A DNA stretch of 64,000 nt from contig CM056561.1 in assembly GCA_029721515.1 (NCBI GenBank), positions 5,294,001 through 5,358,000 on the forward strand. Reading direction: 5' to 3'. This DNA comes from Synanceia verrucosa. Taxonomy: Eukaryota > Chordata > Actinopteri > Perciformes > Synanceiidae. The translations under genes and the position numbers were made by a program. Shown piece after piece: positions 37,669-53,200 of the stretch; position 1 is the first letter of the stretch, and each line of letters begins with the position of its first letter. The notes beneath the pieces are model-generated. The model worked only from the letters and a program-made list of their open reading frames with translations. It did no database searches and had not been told where the DNA came from.

Positions 37669-39069
37669 CTGATAACGAGGAGGGAAAAGATGGTTCACAG
37701 ACCTCTACTGTTCCAAGTGGTCAAAAACGTATCATTGTTCCCTATAGAACTGACAAGTAGGCTCATTTCATTAATGGAAATATGCTTCATGACTTTGCAG
37801 AGTACAGTAAATATAAAGCTCTTTAGCTTAGCTTAGCATAAAGACTGGAAGCAGGAGCAAACAGCCAACACATCATATCTCATACGTCTCATCTGTACAA
37901 ACTGTCACATGTTGGACAGTTTGTAGGGCGGACACAGTAACTTCCTGCAGAGTGAGGTTGCCAGGTACCCAGCAGAGACGCCAGTGGCCACGAATTATAA
38001 CATCTGCACCATACATCCTCTCGCTAAAGATGGAAGGCATTTCTGTCTGAAGCATTTAACATTTATCCAATCTACTTGTCAGTGAAAGAGGACCACCCTG
38101 TGTCCATTTGGTAGAAGGAAATTGATTATACGATCCGCCGAGAACATGGATTATTTTATTTTGACAATAAACCAGCTGTTTTATTTTGTGTCTGTACATG
38201 ACTTCCTGTCCCACACGATCTGCTCTGTGCTGAATTCATGTGCCTGACTGATTACACCAGGTGGTTACTAAACTAAACTAAATAAAAAAAAATAATACTA
38301 AACGTAAGGGATCAAGTGAAGACAACAATAATGGCACTTCTTCAGCTCGGATTTCTGCACTTTTGGTGTGTGTAGCGTTTAAAGCCCAGCAGCTCACCCT
38401 GCCACTGATGATGTCCATGTGGACTAACAGAGAAGCCAACTCCAGATCTTCATTGAAGCTGTTCTTCAGGGGAACTGAGCGGTAACCTGGTGTCACACAG
38501 AGACTCTGATCACAGCACTGACTTGCGACAGGATTTTTGGTCACGTCAGAGCTCATTCGTGTTATGCGTACCTGTCTTGAGGCTGTGAATGGGGAACGTA
38601 GCCTGAGCTAGGAAGTTCTGGTCATTGAACATGTCGATCTCATAAACCACGAAGCGCAGGAAGGCAAAGGCAGAGTTGCAGACGGCAAACTGGAATGGCT
38701 TTCTGGGCCAGGTGGGGTTCAGACCGTTATCAGCTGGAGAGAACAAACAGAAGGACGACAGAGAGAGAAATGAGAAATGTACCTACCACTGGGGTTTTAA
38801 CAGTAATATTAACATTACCTCGGTAAAAATCCATCTGCAATTATGTTACAATTTATTAAACTGCGGTACACAGATAATTTCAACATCGAAACACAGAGTT
38901 TATGAAGCAAAAATTATTCTGCCTCAGCTCAAGCTGCATTGTGGCAGAAATGCTGCTTACGCCTCTGAGGGAAATTAATAAGTGAGGAATGTATTCACAG
39001 GACCTACTACTGAGTACGGTGATAGCACACTTTTAAGAGAGAAAATACAGTGCCGTAGCACCATATGTT

Positions 39070-39106
<37 letters not shown>

Positions 39107-42100
39107 ACAGTAAATATATATCATAAAGCAACAAAACAATTAACACTGTAATACAAAGTTTCTTCTTTGCTTTTGAAAGCTGATGAGCTGTGTCAGAACA
39201 ACTTAGCTGTTTGTACATCCTCCTGTTGTTCTAGGACCAGATGGGAAAAGGTAATGTACCCAGTAAATGCTTGTCGTGCCTTCAGTTCTGTCTTTTCACT
39301 GACAGACACACCTACAGTTAAAATCAGAGCAGCACTCACCTTCTGAGTCAGTTTTTTGCTTGGCACTGTCATATTCTGCCCCACACACCTCGATCTCAAT
39401 CAGAGGACAAACTATTCCACGGCCGTGCTTTGGTAGGTGCCGGGCGCCCAAAACCTTCAGGAGAGAGGAAGAGGAATACAAGTTACTGCTGAAGATCATC
39501 TCACTTCACTTCTTCCAGCAATGGACGCAGTGACACTGTGATTCTACCTTTACACTAAATACTTCACCCCTAAAACACAGCAGAATAGTTTGTTCCTTCA
39601 ATATTCAACTTAATTTTTTTGCACTACAACCAGATATTTTTGCACTAACTCAATACTATTTTACCACATAGAACTTTGCTACATTTTTTACTCTTCTACT
39701 TTGACTGTGCTTGTTTTGTCTTTTTTTGTTTTTTTATGCACCAAAGTTTGAGAGTACCATAATTTCAAATCTCTATGTCCTTTACATGCTGCCGAATTGA
39801 AAAAAAGCTGACTTCATTTTTTTTTACTTCCATTTGAAGAAAATAACACGTAACACACAGTCCAGCCCTCTTTGTACTGTACCTCTATCTCCAGAGTGAC
39901 CTGCTCGAGGCCCCGTAGTGTTTGCCTGTCAAAGGGATCAAAGTTGTCATCCCTCATGATGGGTGGCTGAAGGACGTAGCCGCTCTTCCCGTTCAGCATG
40001 AAGAGAGCCTGGTTCATCTGCATGGGCTTGTCTGCACATTGGTCAGAGAAGACAGGAGAAACAGGAGGCCAGAGGAGTGAGAAAACAAAGGTAGTCAAAG
40101 CTGTTTTATCTCCTCTGACAAGAAGGCAGCTACCTGCTGTCTGGAAGTTGAGTGCTACCAGCTGGGACCCACAGAGCCACATGGGCAGAGGGTCGTAGTT
40201 GGAGGAGTCCAGTCTCTGGCCTCTGGGGTAGATCCTGGACAGCTGCAGTCGATTGTACTGCAGGAACTTCTTCCCCTTGATCTTATTGACGTACTTCTCT
40301 GCCTTGGTCTCTGGGAAGGATGACATGTCCCGGAAACAGGCCCGCTCTGTGCCGATCTCTACAGGAGGCACACAGAGAACACATCTGACCTACCTGTATT
40401 GATATTGGATGTTTGCCTCGGGCTGTGGCAGTAAAGGAAATTTCCCAGTGGTGATAATGATGGGCTAAACAGTGCACTATGCTGTATATAAATATCCTTT
40501 ATTGTAGTGTTGTTTCTTAACTGGCAAATATCTGCTCCTGTGTGTATTAAGTTCTCAGTCCAATAAAAGCATAATCCTTACTGTCTTCATCAAATGGCAC
40601 AGGTCTACAGTAGATAACCAGGTCGGATAATTCCAGTGCAATCTTCTTCCTCCTCTCCATCATCTTCCCCTCCTCCAGCTGGACACAGGGACACAAACTT
40701 TAAACATAGCTGCACCACAACAGTGACGTCACACATCACTTCCCATCACTGACGCGAACACGAGCCTGAAGCTATTTCCTCCCCTCGACAACAACTGCTG
40801 CTGCTGCTCAGGTGGTTGGACAAAGCAAAACAAGAGAGCTTCCAGGTGTGAAATGTGAAACCGTGTGAGTCTGCAGAATGGCATTCCTGACAAACACCAT
40901 GTGCGCTCACCACTCCGTCAGCACTTCCTAAATACAGGTTATGGGTATTATAGGGCAAATAGAAGTGAAAACTGGCTCTTTGAACCCACAATGTGCCATG
41001 AGTGTGGTAGAGTATACACACACACACACTAACCTTTGCCTCTGAGGTCATTGTGACCTCACGGATTTTGAAAACCCATTCCTTGAGTTCTTCTTGGCTG
41101 CTGGCAGCAACGTCCAGCACAGGACCTGAGCGCATGGAGGTGTTGGGCACCAGGGAGAAGACATGAGGCCTGCTGCCCTTCCCATCAGGACGCACAACTG
41201 AAGAAAAAGAATAGTTGGAGAAAATGCAGAACGATTAGCAATGAGACAGAAAAAGAAAAATAATTAACAAGATAGGAACAATGGCAATAAGGGCTAGGAA
41301 AAAATATGACAATATATCATGGTACTTTTTATTCTGATATAATATTTATTTTTAATTTCTTAATATTGGGTTAGATGTTCAGCGTCTTCACTTTCTCTGT
41401 AGAGATGTAATGGCTTCAACTGTGCCAGTGGTCAAGTGACGGAAGCCTTAGAAGAAAGTATTTGAGACGATACAGTCTGATCCACCATACAACCACTAGA
41501 TAGAGCCAAAGAGCTTCCCACAGGCAGAGAGAGGCTGCCTCAGGTAATAACTGTGGTTAGCAGAGGCCACAACAATGCATGACAGCATGTGCCAACACTA
41601 ATGGGTGCGTATTGACTGAACTGAAGGATGTCAATAAAATACCAGAAACAGTGCTGTGAGAAATGCAAGAGCAACAACAAACCTAAACAGGGACTACATA
41701 AATAATAGAAGAGGTTGATAATGGACAAACATGACTATAAAGAAAGTGGTGGCTGTGTCGATTAAAAATGGAGGACAGATTATGTGCATGCACAGCCAGA
41801 AAAGGAGGCTGCCCTGCGGCAAGGTGACTGTCCGCTCTGCAGCCCTGCAGCACAGGGCCAACAGGAAGTGGAGGGGGCCACTAACCAATCTGGCAGGAAG
41901 ACACGTCAACACTTCCTCTCAGCAGATCTCCAAGGGGGCTGTTTTCTGTCATCTCCTGCTTAACAGAGATGATAAAGATTAGTACAGAAATTCCGAAGCC
42001 ATAATCAACGGTACATATGTATAGCTATCAGGCTGGATGATTGACAGATAAGCAATTTGACCCAAACTTCCTGCCGAGGGTGCAGGTGAATTAATTTCAC

Positions 42101-45100
42101 TTTAAACATGCTTTCAGGTAGCAGGTTTGATCCTCACAGTTCTATCAGGCTCTGCCGCTGACGGACTGATCTCCTCCACATAATTAGCAGGAAACCACAG
42201 CTGCTTCTTCCCTCCGCAGTCCCCCTTCCACCTGAGACATAAAAAAATTAAAAAAAATCTGATAAGTATAACATCTGAAAGTAATGCTAACATCGTGTTG
42301 GCATTATAACAATGAAATTCTTTGTGTCATCCCATCATCCCAACCTCTAAAATAATCCACCCCGTCATAAGTCTTCACTCTCACACAAATATAAATTGTC
42401 AAAAGGGATAATTGAGAGCTACTTTGTGATGTAAGTCACTGACCATCCTCCTTCCTGTTTGTCCACATTAGAGATAACAGCGTTCTTAATGAAGGACAGC
42501 TCATCATCTCTCTGGGCTTTATATTCGTACATGGCTTTCACCGTGCACTGAAAAAAACAAGAAAAACGATATTGACACACATTTATGACCCATCACTATA
42601 CAATTCCTCTAACCATGATCTTCTCCATACTGGAAATTCACCTTAAATGTTGGCATTTGGTTGGCCTCCACGTAAAAGCCTGGATTCCTGCCCTCGTACA
42701 GTGACCCGTAGTCTGGTTCCTATTGGATGACAGATTTTGACAGATTTCACTCGGCTGTGGAGTGTTTTACCACAGAATGCAAACTTTTCTTTGTCACAAT
42801 TAAATTGTATACATATTCTAGCGTGCCATTGATTGTACTGTATAGTGGTACTCACAGCAGTGCCTATCTTCTCCAGTGTATCCTCATTGATGGGGTAGCG
42901 CAGTTTCATTTTGCGGTACAGAGGGTGCTTCTCATAGTAGCTGATAAGATCTACCAGGCTGTCAAACTCAGAGGTGCCCAGCACCACGGTTTGACCCTCC
43001 TGCTGCACACGACAGTGCTTTATCTTTCCCTCAGCCCTGTGTACAAACCACGGACATCAATCGACTTTGAATTCATGTGAATATTACCTTAGAAACTGCA
43101 AAGAAACTTAAAAGCAATTGCCTCTCTCACTAGTAGTCATGGGTCAATATGAAAATATTAAAGTGCTATATAAATTAATAAAGTTAATTTTTTTTTTCTT
43201 TTATAATAAGGCCCTATTCACTCACGTCCTAACCTGTGATAAATTCCTACTGTATGTACAGTATCTCATCACCATCCTACTCGTCAGTCATCCTTTCACA
43301 TGAAAAGGGAGTCTTAAATGACTTAAAGGTGAAGAGCCGTTACTATTCTCATTTGAGTCAGGAGTTGTCCGTAACTTGAGAAAATTCAATCTGTAAACAG
43401 ACTTTACTTCCTGTGTATCATAGTTTACTAAGGACCCCTAGTGCCCACCTATGTGTCCTTCACAGTGCCTGAACTAAAACAAACCATGTAGGCGTATGTG
43501 ACAACATCACAAATAAGTATTTTAGTTCCCCTTATTAAGTATCACTTAATAAGGGAATAGGACAATAGAAGTCACCTGAAGGAAATGGCAAACGAGTTGG
43601 GCTCCGCCCTCTTCCTCACGAGGAAAGCCCCGTCACGAGGCACCCTCATCAGCATGTTTTCTGCATGGCTCCTGGAGAGGTTGGCATGGTACCATCTGGT
43701 ACAAACAAACACAGATTGACAGCTCACTCTTTTCACATGACTTGTTAATTGCAGATGACGGCGTCAGCAACCAGACTACAATGTGAACTGTAATTATAAA
43801 GTGGAGCTTGAATGCTGTTGGAGACTCACTCTTTACTCTCGTGAGCATTGGTCTGAGGCACTGGCTCAGTCAGCTTCATCTCAAACTCGTTACAGCGCAG
43901 CGCCACCTGCTGGTAGTGGTTGATCAAGGCAAAGAGCGTGTCGAACACCAGGTTGTCAGTCAGGTAGAACTTGGGGCTGCCTGCCTCCTGGCGAGAATGA
44001 ATACGACAGTGCTGCACCCGCCCCGAACGCCTGGTAGAGATTTGAAAAAAACAAAACAAAAACAAAAAAAACGTTTGATTATCATCATCATTACTTGATG
44101 AAAAACATCACAACATCCATCTTGCTAAAATTGGAACACACTGGCCTCTGAAGGTTTGTGTCCTTTTGTGTGTAAATTTCAGATTTATTACGTGCAGACT
44201 GATAAGTTTCAAGGTTAACATTGCTCATGTAGAGCATCTGCTTTACTAGTCAGGGTGAATGGTCACACTTCAAAACTCTATTCAATCAATGATGGAGAAA
44301 TTGACATTGACTGATCCGCCAGTATGTCACTGTCATTTGCAAGTTTATCGTACAGAAAACACGGAAGATTTTCCCCAATAATACATACAATATGCCATAG
44401 CTGAGGCTTCAGCATCGCAATTTAATCTAGTATTTCAATTATTGTGGTAGAACATATCTTACCATGATATGCTCTTCTTTGAATTACAATCAGATAACCG
44501 ATTCATCTCTGATAATTTTTTATGATTTTTTTTCAGTCCTTTAACAACAGTGATATAAATTGAAGCCATAACACTTAACATTCTTCTACAACTTCCAAGA
44601 ACAAAGAAATGCACTTTGTGAACAAAATAATGTGCAAAATTGCAGTAACTCTCTGAATACTGTGTTTTTCTATTGGTAAATTTCAGACAATTTAAGACCT
44701 TAATTACCCAGATTTTAATTTAAGTCATTTTAAGACTTTTTAAGGAACCATGGGAACCCTGAACTGCTGTTCCAAGTTGGTGTAAAATACGTAGCCAGTT
44801 TACAGATCAGTCGTACTGTACCAGAAAGACAGGGTGTAGTCTCCCACAAAGGTCTCGCTCTCTCGAACCAGGAAGGAGCCATCAGGAGCTCCGGTCTCCA
44901 GACAGTACTCAGACAGTAACCTCTCGGCTATCTGCCGCCCGTCCCGCCCTGCGCCCAGCTTCCCATGGAACCACTTCTCCGTCACGTGCTGGTCCATACC
45001 GTTGGACACCTGGAAGATTAGAGAAGAAATACAGATGTTAGTCAGCTGACGTGTATTTCAAAGTATGTGTCCACCTTCACTTAGCCGCAGTAGCCTAACA

Positions 45101-48100
45101 CTGTTTCCGTATTGGCCCATTTATTTCACATACATTCTGAATCTGATCCTGGTCTTTGGATGTTAAAAAAACAAGACTGCCCACAATCTATAGTGTATTG
45201 CTCAAAGTGTGTCATAATGCTGCAGAGATTATGTTACAAGAACAAGTTCAAAATCGGACCAGTGGCTCATCTCTCTATATAGAAACAGCTGATCAGGCTT
45301 ACTAACCTCTCGGTGCTCCTCCTCGTCATCGTTACCCTGGTTACTAGAGGTCTCCTCCGAGTAGTAGATCTTACTGCTGGTCAGGACAAAGAAATGAGGG
45401 TACCACTCCTGGGAAGGAAGGCGAGAGAGGATAAACGATTAGATGAAATATTTAGAAGATCCATGTGACGCACTGAAAAGCGGACCAAGTCGACAAGAAG
45501 CTGCCCTCATACAAAGAGTTTAATCATCGAAATGACTGAGGGAGGAGGTTTGCTAGTCAAAGCCTGGTCTTAAAACAAGGATAGCTAAATTAACTAATAC
45601 AAAAAAAACAGACTTGATATAAAAGCTACTTCAGTGCATCACATTCCAAGCTCAGCATTGGCACTTAGGCCGCACAGAGAATCCTTTTACCCATGATCAA
45701 CATGCTTACATGATTGATGGGGTCTTCCAGGTACAGGATGCCATTTTTAATGGAGTTGCTGATATCGTTCTCTGAGTAGGGAGTCGAGGTGGACACCTCC
45801 TCGTAGGCGCTGCCTTCAGCAAGCTTCTTATGCTGCAGCAGGTGAAGGGAGAGGAGGACAGACACAAACACCCATTCAGTCATTTTCCTGCAGACAGGCA
45901 CAAAAAGATCAAATGATTTCCCATGAATCCAGCTGGATCCTGACCTTGATGAGGATCTTCCTCTTGAGTTGGTTAGGTGACGGCAGGCCATCTGCTGCAA
46001 TATCCACCGCCTTGGTCAGCAGCATGTCTCCAAAGACCTTCTTAAAGTAAGTGGCCATATTCCTCTGCTGTACAATACTGCAGTGATCCTCAATGGACAA
46101 GATGATGGGATAGCTGTAGGGGGACCACAGGGTTAAAATTAAACACAGATAAAGATAAGTTATGACTTTCTTATCACACACAACAGAGCACTGTAATGAT
46201 GTCCACATTGCTGTCATGTCTTATCCTGTCATCTCACCACCACTGGCAGCTGTAAAAAGAAAGCGAGTGGGTGCTCGGCTCTCAGAGACTCACTCGGACG
46301 TGACGAAGGCGTGCTCTTTGATGGTGGTCAAGACATCGCAAAACTTGATTTTTGTTGTGAGGGTGTGTCCATGGTAGATCACTGGCATTCCATCTGGACC
46401 ATCCCAGCAGTCCACTGAAAACAAACTCACTATCACTCATCCACTGTGCTACATAAAGAAGTTACATACTAACACATAACTTGAAGAAGTATAGCTCATA
46501 ATTATTAACCTTGCAAAGTGACCCTAAGACAGTCCTATTCATAGAAACCTGCTTGACAAGGGTTTCGTTTACATGCCATATACAGCACTGTTATGTAACA
46601 GCGAGTGTGTGGTTAAGGGTGGGGCTGTTGCATTAAAATTACAACTGTATGGAATAAGAAGCAAAGTTAATTATGATGTTAAAGTCAAGTGGTGGTGGTG
46701 ATCTTATAAAAGTATGTGCACGTGTGTTTACCCACATTCAATACAGCGGCAGCCCATCCTCAGACAGCGAGCGTATGCCTCCAAGGAAGACTCACTGGAA
46801 AACTGGTCTCCTGTCAGGTAGCTAAAAATAAGCATGTAAGGTCAAAGCATGCATGTAAAAAACACACAAACCAGTCTCACAAAAGGATTTGCATACCAGG
46901 GACGACAAACACACACACACTTTCCATGGTGGGAGCACAAACACATTGATAGCACTCCTTCAAAAAGGTTTGCTTTCTTTTGTTGACTGGAGTAAACACT
47001 TGTGACTCACTCAGCTGGTCAATTCAAAGCTAATCAAAGCAACATTGGAAGTTTTCATTCCGCTGTGCCAGTGAGTATTGTTTCACATCGAGTACAGAAG
47101 GTTATCATTTCAACTGCCTTTCACACACTTTTCAATAGGAGGAAAAATACATTTTCCTGCAAAATAGACGCCTGGGTCTCATTCTGGGACACGATTGTTA
47201 GATAATGTACTTTTATGTGATACATGAAGTCAGTTTTGGTTAGAGGGTTCGCAAGAGGATGCCAGACTTCAGCGTTCCCAAGGCCTAATTACAACTGGCT
47301 GCACTGGACAGAAGCTATATCAGGATTCTTGCACCATTTTAAAAGTCACATTTAATACTTTTTAACACCTTTGTAAGACCTCAACAAAAATAATTTAAGA
47401 CCCAAAAATGTCATAACAATTTCTTTGGTAGGAAATAGTCAATTTATTGCAGGGCTCGACCAATATGGTATTTTTGAGGACGATGCCAAAACTGATATTT
47501 AGCAGGAACAAAAATTTGATAACTGAAAGTTTAATACTTACAGCAAATTTACAGTCAATTTACAACAATTTAAGACCTTAATTACCCAGATTTAAATTTA
47601 AGACATCTTAAGACTTTTTAAGGAACTGCAGGAATCCTGTACATAATGAATATATGGATTGTGACTCCCTCCTTACGTGTTGTGTGAAGAGGAGATCCAG
47701 TAGTGGGACAGGGGGTTGTTCATGTTGTCAGGACACACCTGGTCCAGGGAAGAATCCCAGATGGTGTTCTCTTTGGAGAACAGGTATGTCAGGTACTGTA
47801 CAGGAGAGAGAAGAGCAGTGAGGATGAGGCTGAATTAAAATGTGTCACTAGGGCTGTCCACATCCACGATTCTTGAAGTCATCTTTGGACTTCCAGAGAG
47901 TCCACTTGGAGCTCAGACTTTGAACTTCACTCTGCAGGCTACCCTTGCTCACAGCAAGACAAGGTAGATGTGTGATCCTGTGCCAGGATCTAATCCAGCC
48001 TTGGACCATACAGATCACAGAGTCCGTGTCTGCACCAAAATTATTCTTAGTAAATACTCAAACTCAGACTTAAAGTACAATAAACTTGTGTAAAAGACAA

Positions 48101-50160
48101 ATAAGTGGTGGCATTTGCCCAAAAATCCTGAATCCTAAAGCTCTCTCTGCCCCGCACTCCGGACTTCCCAGATGGGTCAACGATGAAAAATAGTCCAAAG
48201 ATGAATGGGGAAATATTTGTAAGTTACAAAGGAAAACCACAACCTCACACAGCTGGAGGGAATCTGGGTGGAAATATATCATGAGCCCAGCTCAGAAGAG
48301 GCATCAAGGAGGAAGTTTGGATATGTTTGATAAACGTGCATTGTGGTCATTAGCTCATAGAGACCAGACTTGCTTTAATTACTATATAGCACAGTAATTA
48401 GGTAGGAATGTAGGTAATTAGTAAGGTTACAGGGTTACAAAGGAGCCTGTTGTGGGTGAATGAGTGACTGTGACATTTCCTTTTTTTTTTGTTTGCAGAG
48501 TAAAAAGAAAGGGAGGGCAACAGAAACCTTTGTGGGTCATGTTTATTTCGAATTGCTGGACTGAATTGATTTGAATCCTGGACTGTGTATGACCTCTTTG
48601 AAAAACATAAAAAATAACACACATATATCACTCCTCTTATGGTGTTATTTTATAGTATGGCAGATGCCTGCGCTATTCAAAACTACACACCGTGCAGCAC
48701 AGACTCCTGCAGGCTGGATCACACCAGCTTCCTCTTCTCTCCAGCCCATCATAGCTTTAGGGTGACCACAAAAAGCATTCTCTCGCTTTCTGCAGAACTC
48801 TCATGTGGCACGACTGTCAGTGACCTTTTCTGTGTGTGTGGGAGGGGATGCTTTAGCCTGACATCATGGATAGCCATGTCAGTTTCTGAGCATCTGCCCA
48901 CCATGCCAACAACAGGGGGGCATCGGAAAACTGAACATGTTTACATTTTTCCCATTAGTGAGCAAAGAGCTAGAAAAGAGCATTAAGAGAATTGGAAAAA
49001 AAAAAAAGTGTGAAACAAAAGCGGGGAGGAGTGTGTACCTCGTCTTGGTGGAAATAAGGCTGCTCCACTTCTCTCAGGGGGTCTTTCAGGTAGCTGAACA
49101 TAAACTCCTGAACTTTGTTGTTGTCTGTGGCCCACATTTCCTGGATTCAGACATAAACACAGATGTGTTGAGTATATACTGAGTATATGAATGAAATAAA
49201 TGTGCAGTGAACTAGATACTGGCCAGAGATTACCTTTTGAGACTCCATGAGGAAGCTCTTGAAGTCGTCGAGAGAGATCCTCTGTTCTGGTCTGTCAATG
49301 AACCTAGCAGACAAAATGATAGTTCACTTTAGTAACCTGACTGCTGCAGACAGATTCAATGTGCATGTGTGTGAGCTTTTAACATACCTCTGTATAAATG
49401 GTATCTCCATCTGAAAGAATGGGTTAAAGGGACAATTTTAGTTCATTAATGAAAACACTATCATTTCATGCGCACAGACTTCATGATGGGGGGGTGGGCA
49501 GTGAGGTCATCCATTCAATCTGACCCCAGCCTTCCTCATCCATGTGAGTGTGTCCTAATGGCCTCCACCAGAGGGGATTGGTGGGTTTTTAACTGGTCCA
49601 TATTGATCTCACAGCCATTTGAGAACAGACAGATGGGGGAGGAAGGGTGCCTTGGCAGGGCATCAGATGGGGGATGAAAGTGCTGGGACAGAACCATCTG
49701 TGGAGACATTAAAGGACTGTGCTTACATTTTTCTGAGCATCAAACATGAGGCTGCGATAGAGCTGGGCGAACTGGCTGAAGGACACATCTCCATTTCTCA
49801 ACTCTGAGTCCTAGAACACAAATGAGAGGGAAGGCAAACGGGCCGTTAACGACAAATACATAAATCTTTGGCTTCTATAATATCGTGTCTAAAGGGAAGT
49901 GGGCAGGGAGACGGGTTGGGAAGGGGGTTTGTGATAAGTAGAAGGAGGTTACCGGAAGTTTCTCTCGGAGGAACCTCATGTTGGGCACTCTGTAGTTGAC
50001 TTGGCTCAGCATGCTCTTCAGATCCTTACAGGATATCCTAAACACATTACACAAATCATCAGGTTTTGTTGAGGAATCCAACACAAACATTAATAGATCC
50101 TGTTGTGGTGCAGAAATACCGTTTTGAAATCTACATAGAAAATGAAACCTTGCAAACGCG

Positions 50161-50201
<41 letters not shown>

Positions 50202-53200
50202 ACATCATATTCTACTGAGTCTTTCTGGCTTAATCCTAACAACACAGCCTGGAATTTTTGGCCAGGAGAGACAATACCCCTGCCGTGTAACAAAGGCTTG
50301 CTCTTTCGCCAGGGATGTAAGAGACAAACATTGCTGTGCATCTCCTCCATCCTCTGCAGTCTGTTTCCTGCTGCAGGAAGAGGTGCTGGTGTGCGGCTGA
50401 GAGGTTAGTTCCTTCACTACACCTCAACAAAGCTCTCTCACAGACACCTACCAGCCCCCTGTAGCTAGAACACTTGCTCAAGATGTTACACTGGGGAGAG
50501 GACACAACTGGTGCATCGAACAATTGAGTTATAGTTTAATCACACCTATTTCCTGTGAGGTTGATCTGAATTTAAATCTTTGAACTGAGCAGGCTTACCT
50601 GTCTTCTCTGTTACGATCAACAGCGTAGAACTGCTTACGTAACCATCTAAAAAAAAGAAGAGAGAATTTTCTGCATTTAACAAAACGGGACATACAATTA
50701 TCATGTGCAGTCTGCCCACAGCACATCCTGTGTACCATATACCTCTCTATCTGGAGCGGTGTCGGAGACTTCAGTGTGTCAGCCACAAGCCAGTTCAAAC
50801 CCTTCACCCACATAGTCATCTCCTCATCTGACGTTGCTGAGGAAAAGAGAGCTCATTAAAGATCAGATTCTTTCATTAAATGGTCTCAATTATAGGTGGT
50901 GCTATATGGAGCTGAACAATTCTCATCATCCATTAATCTGCTGATTATTTCCTCAATAATAATGGAAAAAGTGGCCAAGGTGTAGCGAAGTCTTCAATTA
51001 GCTGTTTTATTAAAATATTAAATTTACTGCTGTATATGACAAAGAACAGCATAGTCACATTTGATCATGAAAAGAGCATGAAAAAATTTGCGAAGCGACT
51101 AATACTAATATTTAGAACGACTGATTGATGAAAATCGACTCATCCTTGCAGCTCTACAGGTGTAAGCTGTGTAAATTGTTAAGCCCTTTGATGAAAGTGT
51201 ATTATTCATGATTATAGTCATAAATCGCAACTTGGTAAAAGACCTCATTTGGTCAAACTGGTCAGAACTGTATATATCATGCATATAGTATAATATCTAA
51301 ACCTAAAACTGAATCAGATCGTCCCTTTTATCACAATCTATTTCAAATTCATTTAAGCATATGTTCCACTGATACAAAAAAAAAACACATTTAATAACCA
51401 GCTGTGAAAGCAATAGCCCCCCTGTAGTTTGACACCTATACTTCACATTCCCTCCACACCTCTTCCCACACCCACCCCTGCTGGCAATCAACAAGCCCGA
51501 CAGTTCTTGCACGAAGATGCACTTTATCTACTCCTTTTCCACATTCTGCAAGTTTACATTTCTGTTGAAAACATTAAACTATGGGTGCAATATCACATTC
51601 CACTGTAAATATCAGATTTCTACTGCAAATCACATGTATGCTGCTAACAGACATTTCTGTTTAAGTACTACATTTTTGCTGTAAATACTTTATTCCTATT
51701 TTAAATTAAATTTCTATTGTATATATCACTTCTCTGCAAATACGGGTGTGTTATATTTTATATTTTGTATTTTATATTTTTATATTTATGTCCTTTATAT
51801 CTTTATTTTTATTCCTTTGTGTGTCCTAAAGCTGAGAGACTCTACAAAATTTCGTTATTGTTGAATCTTGAATCAGAAAGGAGGATTTGGAAACACATGG
51901 TGATATTCATGATAAGATGAAATGCTACTAAGCTACTGTGTAAATGGATGTATCTGAAGGTGTGTAAGCCTGTGTTTACCTGCCAGACTGAGTGATTTAA
52001 GGCGAAACTCTGTGCCATACAGGATGACAAAGCAGTGAGCCTGCTCCAGCCTCGTCGCCGAGTCCTCCACATAACGCTCAAAGTCCCGGGATTTCTGTCC
52101 AGGACGTATCTCCTTGATCTCCCGGATGTCAACTGAAATGGCAGAGACACACAGACACACAAATACAACAGAAAATGTCAATAATAGGAATCATTTTGTG
52201 ATATCACTAGATATTGAAACGCACCATGTAAATAATCAAAATGATGTCCAAGATACTTAATAATCACGCTTTTTATGTGCAAAACAATGCATTTACTTGG
52301 AAATATTGTGAAAATACCTTTATACCTTCACAAAAACACTTCTTTCCACCCACTCCATAAATAACAATACTGAATTTGTTTCAAGCCCCTGGATATTTAA
52401 TAAGCTAACTCATCTTGCAACTTCCTTTTTTGAGATAAAAAGGAAAAATTCTCTGTTTGCTGCCTCTAAAATATGAATGTTTTGTGGTTTCTTTCCTCCC
52501 CTATGCCAGTAAACGCAATATCTTTGGGTTCTGACCTCAGACAAACCTAAATTTTCCATAACTTAAAATAACTGAACCTTCAACACTAACCTTTCATTCT
52601 TCCAGACCTACACACAGCACATATGAGTGCTCAGAGTCCCCCCCCAACCACATAAAACAGTAAAGCTGAGACCACGGCCTAAACCACATAAGGCTCACTT
52701 CAAGTGAAGACGTACAACAGACAGATACTGTTCGACATACACATATTTCTGGATATGGAAATGAAGACGATGATATAGCCACTGGCCTAAAATTAACCTC
52801 CACTAGCACTTCATTTCTGAAATCAACCAGAACAACCAATTACTGTTCTCTATCTGGGGTGTTTCTAAAAACAATGCAGACATAATGTTAATATGATGTA
52901 TCATATGTAATCACTGTGTAATCACCTAATAAACTTGATGACTGAGCTCAAATCTAGCCTTGACAAAGTATATTTCTTCTATATTTCCCTACATTGGACT
53001 GCTCATAAAATATGCTTTTACGCAAGATAACCTTATCATTCACCTTTAGGAAAAAAAGTCCTGATACAATTCTGTCTTGACTTCATTAATAGGCACTCAG
53101 AAACATTACGAGAGCATGGGCTGTGAAGCAGTTCAGAGGGTTCCTATGAGCGCTGTATTAGCAGCAGTTAAAAAGACCTACAGCAGGGACTCTCCTGCCA

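Larger units (their letters stand above)
49234..52132 (-). other. plcg1: plcg1 exons 2-8: PH domain and EF-hands
   Basis: Exons 51980-52132, 50743-50836, 50599-50646, 49953-50037, 49727-49810, 49388-49410 and 49234-49303. They encode IREIKEIRPG, MWVKGLNWL (PH) and VDRNREDR, NYRVPNMRFLRE, FSQFAQLYRSLM (EF-hand region). Exon 49388-49410 is only 23 bases. Confidence 0.88.

Noticed and set aside
41731..41982. An 83-codon plus-strand frame
   Set aside because: It is antisense to a genuine plcg1 exon (41886-41955) and has no independent support.
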